Assembly (NCBI GenBank): GCA_002457315.1
Contig: NTKI01000014.1
Location: 1 to 36,306 of the forward strand
DNA length: 36,306 nt
Source of the DNA: Rhodothermaeota bacterium MED-G19
GTDB lineage: Bacteria; Bacteroidota; Bacteroidia; Cytophagales; MED-G16
Direction of reading: 5' to 3'
Below, in pieces: positions 33,133 to 36,306 of the stretch (position 1 is the first letter of the stretch; each line of letters begins with the position of its first letter). The notes beneath the pieces are model-generated. The model was not told the DNA's origin. It did not search any database and saw only the letters and a list, made by a program, of their open reading frames with translations. The position numbers and the translations under genes are program-made.

Positions 33133-34590
33133 TTATAGAGAACGCATTGACTCCTTTATTTCATCATAAACTCTTAAACCTGACTCTATCGCACCGTTCA
33201 TAGAGGCCCTTTGAATAGCAGTGTGTTCTCCAGCAAAATAGACTGGACCCTCAGGTCTTGCTAACACCTCCCTAAAATCTTTCTGACCAACTCCAGAAAA
33301 GGAGTAGCTAGCTTTAGTCCATGGGTCCTCATTCCAATATTTAGCGACTCCCCTCTCCCAGTGCTGAGTTGCCTCATCCCATATTTTCGAACACGTATTT
33401 TTTGCTATTTCATTTCTCTTATCATCACTTAACTTTCCAAGTTTTATAGCGTCCTCTCCCGAGGTAAAACTCAACAATATTCCTCTTGGACCAGGTTGGT
33501 CAATAGAAAAATGATAGATCCTTCTTAGAGGAGTGTCAGTAAAAACACGCTGGCCTATAGAGTTAGTATTATCCCAAAATCTTTCTCTGTACTGCATCGC
33601 TATTTTCATTGCATGTCCATATACCTGTTCATTAATACACTTTATTTTTTCTTTTGAAAATCCTGGATTCACATCTATATTTTTTAATATAGATGCAGGC
33701 AGAGCAATTACGCATTTTTTTGCTGAAATCTTTGTCAATTTTCCGTTGTCTTTGACAGTTGCTGTGACACCATTAGAGTCGTAATCAAGTCGATGCAACG
33801 GTGTATTGTACTTGATTTTTTTCCCTAATTTTTTTGCAAGTGTTTTTGGCAGCTGATCATTTCCACCCAAAATTCTTCCTTCCACTGTATTCTCACTAAA
33901 ACCTGATGTTTTTATATTGGATAGAATCATTGCTAATGCTGAAATTTTTGACGGAGTTGTTGTTGACTCTGTTGCATTGGCGTATGTATAAAGCTCAATA
34001 ATATCTTGAGGTGCACCACCCTCTTTCAAAATATCTTCAACTGATATTTTATCTAATGCCTGAACTTCAGGAGAGTTAATACCTTTTTTATTAACTAATT
34101 CTATCCACTTCTGAATATACTGAACCTCTTGACCGAATAACATCCCGTTTTCAGTACCAGTATAAGGTAAATTAACATCACCTGATCTAATTCTATCCAT
34201 AGATAATTCATTTCCCCTAACATAAACACCATCATATTGTCTGGCAGGAAGTATCTTTAAATTGAACTCCCTACAATAATCTTGAACATACATATCTGTA
34301 CTATCTACATACTCAGCACCCATTTCGGAATACAGGTTATCTGAAAATTGGTCTCTGTAAGTGCTCACTCTTCCTCCAGGACGAGACCTTGCTTCTACTA
34401 AAACAACATTGTATCCGGCCTTTTCTAATTCATGTGCACATGACAACCCTGCTAAACCAGCACCTACTACAATAATCCTATTATCGTCAGTTGAACTGGA
34501 AAAAATTGATTGAGAAGATAAAGAAAATAAAGAGGTGACAACTCCTGATTTTTTGATAAATGAACGTCTTGTTATTTTATTTTTTGTCAT
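33133..34590 (-). CDS. Tat-exported FAD-dependent amine oxidase
   Basis: 485 aa flavin monoamine oxidase family. A twin-arginine signal (ITRRSFIKKSG, Arg8-Arg9) shows export in folded form with FAD. The Rossmann motif IIVVGAGLAGLSCAHELEKAG (39-59) is followed by the FAD ribose Glu in LVEARSRPGGRVST. MGAEYVDS is present, and the C-terminal GPVYFAGEHT with MNGAIESGLRV closes the FAD site. The substrate is presumably a primary or polyamine or an amino acid in the periplasm, giving aldehyde/keto product, ammonia and peroxide. No partner genes are adjacent. Confidence 0.92.
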   Translation of the reverse strand: MTKNKITRRSFIKKSGVVTSLFSLSSQSIFSSSTDDNRIIVVGAGLAGLSCAHELEKAGYNVVLVEARSRPGGRVSTYRDQFSDNLYSEMGAEYVDSTDMYVQDYCREFNLKILPARQYDGVYVRGNELSMDRIRSGDVNLPYTGTENGMLFGQEVQYIQKWIELVNKKGINSPEVQALDKISVEDILKEGGAPQDIIELYTYANATESTTTPSKISALAMILSNIKTSGFSENTVEGRILGGNDQLPKTLAKKLGKKIKYNTPLHRLDYDSNGVTATVKDNGKLTKISAKKCVIALPASILKNIDVNPGFSKEKIKCINEQVYGHAMKIAMQYRERFWDNTNSIGQRVFTDTPLRRIYHFSIDQPGPRGILLSFTSGEDAIKLGKLSDDKRNEIAKNTCSKIWDEATQHWERGVAKYWNEDPWTKASYSFSGVGQKDFREVLARPEGPVYFAGEHTAIQRASMNGAIESGLRVYDEIKESMRSL

Positions 34591-34670
34591 GTCTACAATC
34601 TATCAAGATTCAAGAGAAAAGCAAAATGTCAGGTGTGAGATTTAATGTCTTGAAATACTGAAGCTTTTAG

Positions 34671-35651
34671 CTACACTAATTTTTGCTCCATATTACCCAA
34701 TTCATATATCATTTGAGCGTGAACTTTTATCGCCTCAAAAAAAGTTCTATTAGAGCTGTATGGCATGCCGTGTTCTTTAGCTGTTTCTATAACAATTTTA
34801 GATAATTCTTTATAATGAACATGGCAGACCAAAGGTAATAGATGATGTTCTATTTGATAATTTAAACCGCCTATAAACCAAGAAAAATATTTAGATTTAG
34901 GAGAAAAATTAGCAGTGGTAGCAAATTGATGAGTTGACCAATCACTAGCTATCAGACCATTTTCATCAGGTAAAGGAAAATCTGCACTTGGAGTAATATG
35001 AGCAACTTGGAAAACTAGACTAATAAAAAGTCCTGTAAATAAATGCATTGATAAGAAGGCTAACACTATGTGCCACCAGGGTAATTCTACAACAATTAAA
35101 GGCAAAATAAGAGCGAAAGAATAGTATAAAATCTTCCATGCTATAATGGTAAAAACCGCATTTCTAAATTCATTTTTTTTAACTAGAAAACCCATATTAT
35201 GATACCTATTAATTCTAATAAAATCTTTTCCCGTTATCCATGCCAAAGTAGAAATTGCATAAAAAAACCAAATATAAATATGTTGAAATTTATGTATCCA
35301 ATACTTTTTAGCATTAGGTGAAAATCGAAGAAAAAAAGGAGTATTAATATCATCATCAGCATGATCAATATTAGGGTAAGTATGATGAAGTACATTATGT
35401 TGAATTTCCCAAACTTTAGCACTAGCCCCAATTAGATTGAAAGAATGAGAAACAAGCTTATTAATTTTTTTATTTTTTGAGTAAGATCCATGAATTGCAT
35501 CATGTCCAACAGCCATCCCAACACCAGCCATTCCAATACCACTTATTATATATAATAAAAAAAGAATCCAGGAGCTATTAATGATTCCTGAGTTTAAGAT
35601 TACAAAGGGAGATAAAAATATTGTAAGCATTATAATAGTCTTAATAACCAT
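34671..35651 (-). CDS. Membrane fatty-acid desaturase (front-end type), start uncertain
   Basis: 326 aa from the first ATG (35651), with about four membrane helices and three histidine boxes: HDAIH (50-54), HNVLHH (85-90) and QIEHH (266-270). Gln in the third box is typical of front-end (delta-5/6, linoleoyl-CoA-type) acyl desaturases; there is no cytochrome b5 domain. It inserts a double bond into membrane acyl chains using a di-iron centre. The visible ATG cuts off a conserved cytosolic N-terminus: the same frame is open and family-like for 40 more codons (see next entry), so the real protein is probably about 364 aa. Confidence 0.9.
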   Translation of the reverse strand: MVIKTIIMLTIFLSPFVILNSGIINSSWILFLLYIISGIGMAGVGMAVGHDAIHGSYSKNKKINKLVSHSFNLIGASAKVWEIQHNVLHHTYPNIDHADDDINTPFFLRFSPNAKKYWIHKFQHIYIWFFYAISTLAWITGKDFIRINRYHNMGFLVKKNEFRNAVFTIIAWKILYYSFALILPLIVVELPWWHIVLAFLSMHLFTGLFISLVFQVAHITPSADFPLPDENGLIASDWSTHQFATTANFSPKSKYFSWFIGGLNYQIEHHLLPLVCHVHYKELSKIVIETAKEHGMPYSSNRTFFEAIKVHAQMIYELGNMEQKLV

Positions 35652-35771
35652 ACTATTATTAGCGTTCTTACTAATATTATTTGTCTTAAAGTATGCATTT
35701 ACTTTTTTTCTTAAGGATTTTGAAAACTTATCCCCTTTTGCTTTGGAAAATTTTGGATGTTCGATACTATT
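35652..35771 (-). other. N-terminal coding extension of the desaturase without a standard start codon
   Basis: In frame with the desaturase and directly upstream of its first ATG, 40 codons read IEHPKFSKAKGDKFSKSLRK then KVNAYFKTNNISKNANNS. This matches my recollection of the family N-terminus (KF....F...L..RVN.YFKENNIS). A TAG closes the frame at 35772-35774. No ATG, GTG or TTG lies between; the candidates are ATC at 35765 (giving 364 aa) or other near-cognates. Either initiation is non-canonical or a start codon was lost by mutation or sequence error. Confidence 0.6.
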
Positions 35772-35886
35772 CTAGTTTAATTTGATAAATGATTCGTGTA
35801 ATATACAACTATAATAACTTAAAACAACATTGGATTTGATTCTGATAATTTGATTTTTAATTACCATAGTATAAGAAACATAAAAG

Positions 35887-36306
35887 TTAATTTATTACAA
35901 TTCTAAATCCAAAATGATTGTTCCCTCTATTCTCATAATCAGAAGCTCTGGAATAAGTTAATAATGTTGAGGAATGATAATTCCAAGATCCCCCTCTTCT
36001 AATTCTCTTAGAATTTGAACCAGGATTTGTATTTACAGGATCTGTTACCCCTTCGGTATAAAATGACTCACTATAATAATCTTTGCACCACTCCCAGACG
36101 TTTCCTCCCATATCATATAACTTATATGGATTTGCTGGATAAGAACCAGTAGATAATGAGTGACCATCTGGATTATACATACCCGGAACATCTCCATTAT
36201 AGTTTGCTTTTGATGAGTTTAAGGTGCCATCATCAGTTGGATATTTCAGTTGTTGCCCTCCCCTTGCAGCATACTCCCACTGAGCTTCTGTGGGCAAACT
36301 CACATT
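35887..36306 (-). CDS. SUMF1/FGE-fold protein, C-terminal part (5' end outside window)
   Basis: About 139 codons visible, running off the right edge. LPTEAQWEYAARGG, YDMGGNVWEWCKDYY and the closing RIRRGGSWNYHSSTLLTYSRA then FGFRIV are the formylglycine-generating-enzyme family core. The two active-site cysteines of true FGE lie after RGGS (as in RGGSxxCxxxxC); here the segment has none, so it should not make formylglycine. Such cysteine-less members serve as structural or binding modules, including some gliding/T9SS lipoproteins in Bacteroidota. Which one this is cannot be told without its N-terminus. Confidence 0.9.
   Translation of the reverse strand, partial: NVSLPTEAQWEYAARGGQQLKYPTDDGTLNSSKANYNGDVPGMYNPDGHSLSTGSYPANPYKLYDMGGNVWEWCKDYYSESFYTEGVTDPVNTNPGSNSKRIRRGGSWNYHSSTLLTYSRASDYENRGNNHFGFRIVIN

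Overview
The window is an AT-rich, gene-dense piece of a Bacteroidota chromosome, most likely a marine Flavobacteriia-type organism. The evidence is a set of family signatures: two TonB-dependent receptors with N-terminal carboxypeptidase-regulatory (CarboxypepD_reg) domains, a DUF4249 lipoprotein beside one of them, a secreted protein ending in a type IX secretion (T9SS) sorting domain, a Lacal_2735-type mini-protein, and almost no Shine-Dalgarno sequences. There are no tRNA or rRNA genes, CRISPR arrays, transposases or phage genes that I can see. Both edges cut genes: an M16-peptidase partner on the left and a formylglycine-generating-enzyme-like (SUMF1/FGE) protein on the right. Intergenic space is small, and five of the six convergent gene pairs overlap or have at most 3 bp between their stop codons.

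Layout. 1-3050: two-gene M16 zinc-peptidase operon (minus), catalytic subunit first. 3167-4443: small membrane protein, lipoprotein, mini-protein and a conserved unknown. 4440-9427: five-gene minus-strand operon encoding a LolA-like periplasmic carrier, two FtsX/MacB-type permeases, an ATPase and an outer-membrane barrel, which together look like a complete trans-envelope lipid or lipoprotein route. 9447-9821: DoxX-like protein. 9822-13011: TonB receptor plus DUF4249 lipoprotein. 13049-16551: putative metal-acquisition operon (His/Cys-rich small protein, acidic lipoprotein, ZnuD-like receptor), with a 23-bp inverted repeat and an intrinsic terminator inside it. 16634-18074: Tat-exported sugar-isomerase-fold protein and a dCMP-deaminase-family enzyme. 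18076-19017: DUF1295 membrane protein. 19018-19416 (the only gap over 300 bp): remains of a GIY-YIG-type nuclease gene. 19417-20742: SRPBCC protein and a run of very small membrane proteins.

20769-25485: T9SS-secreted beta-helix protein followed within a few bases by a nucleoside hydrolase and a ribokinase-like kinase, suggesting that recovered nucleosides are split and their ribose phosphorylated. 25482-26855: PAP-like phosphoesterase. 27085-28710: M1 aminopeptidase. 28760-29554: SnoaL/ABM-like lipoprotein. 29620-31851: thrB-thrC without thrA next to them. 31876-33129: DedA/YqaA-type and Bax-inhibitor-type membrane proteins. 33133-34590: Tat-exported flavin amine oxidase. 34671-35771: a fatty-acid desaturase whose conserved N-terminus has no ATG, GTG or TTG start. 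35887-36306: SUMF1-like fragment lacking the FGE catalytic cysteines.

The items most worth a second look are the five-gene envelope transport operon, the metal operon with its internal terminator and palindrome, the desaturase start, the GIY-YIG relic and the beta-helix/nucleoside-salvage linkage. All functions are inferred from motifs read by eye; no database search was run.
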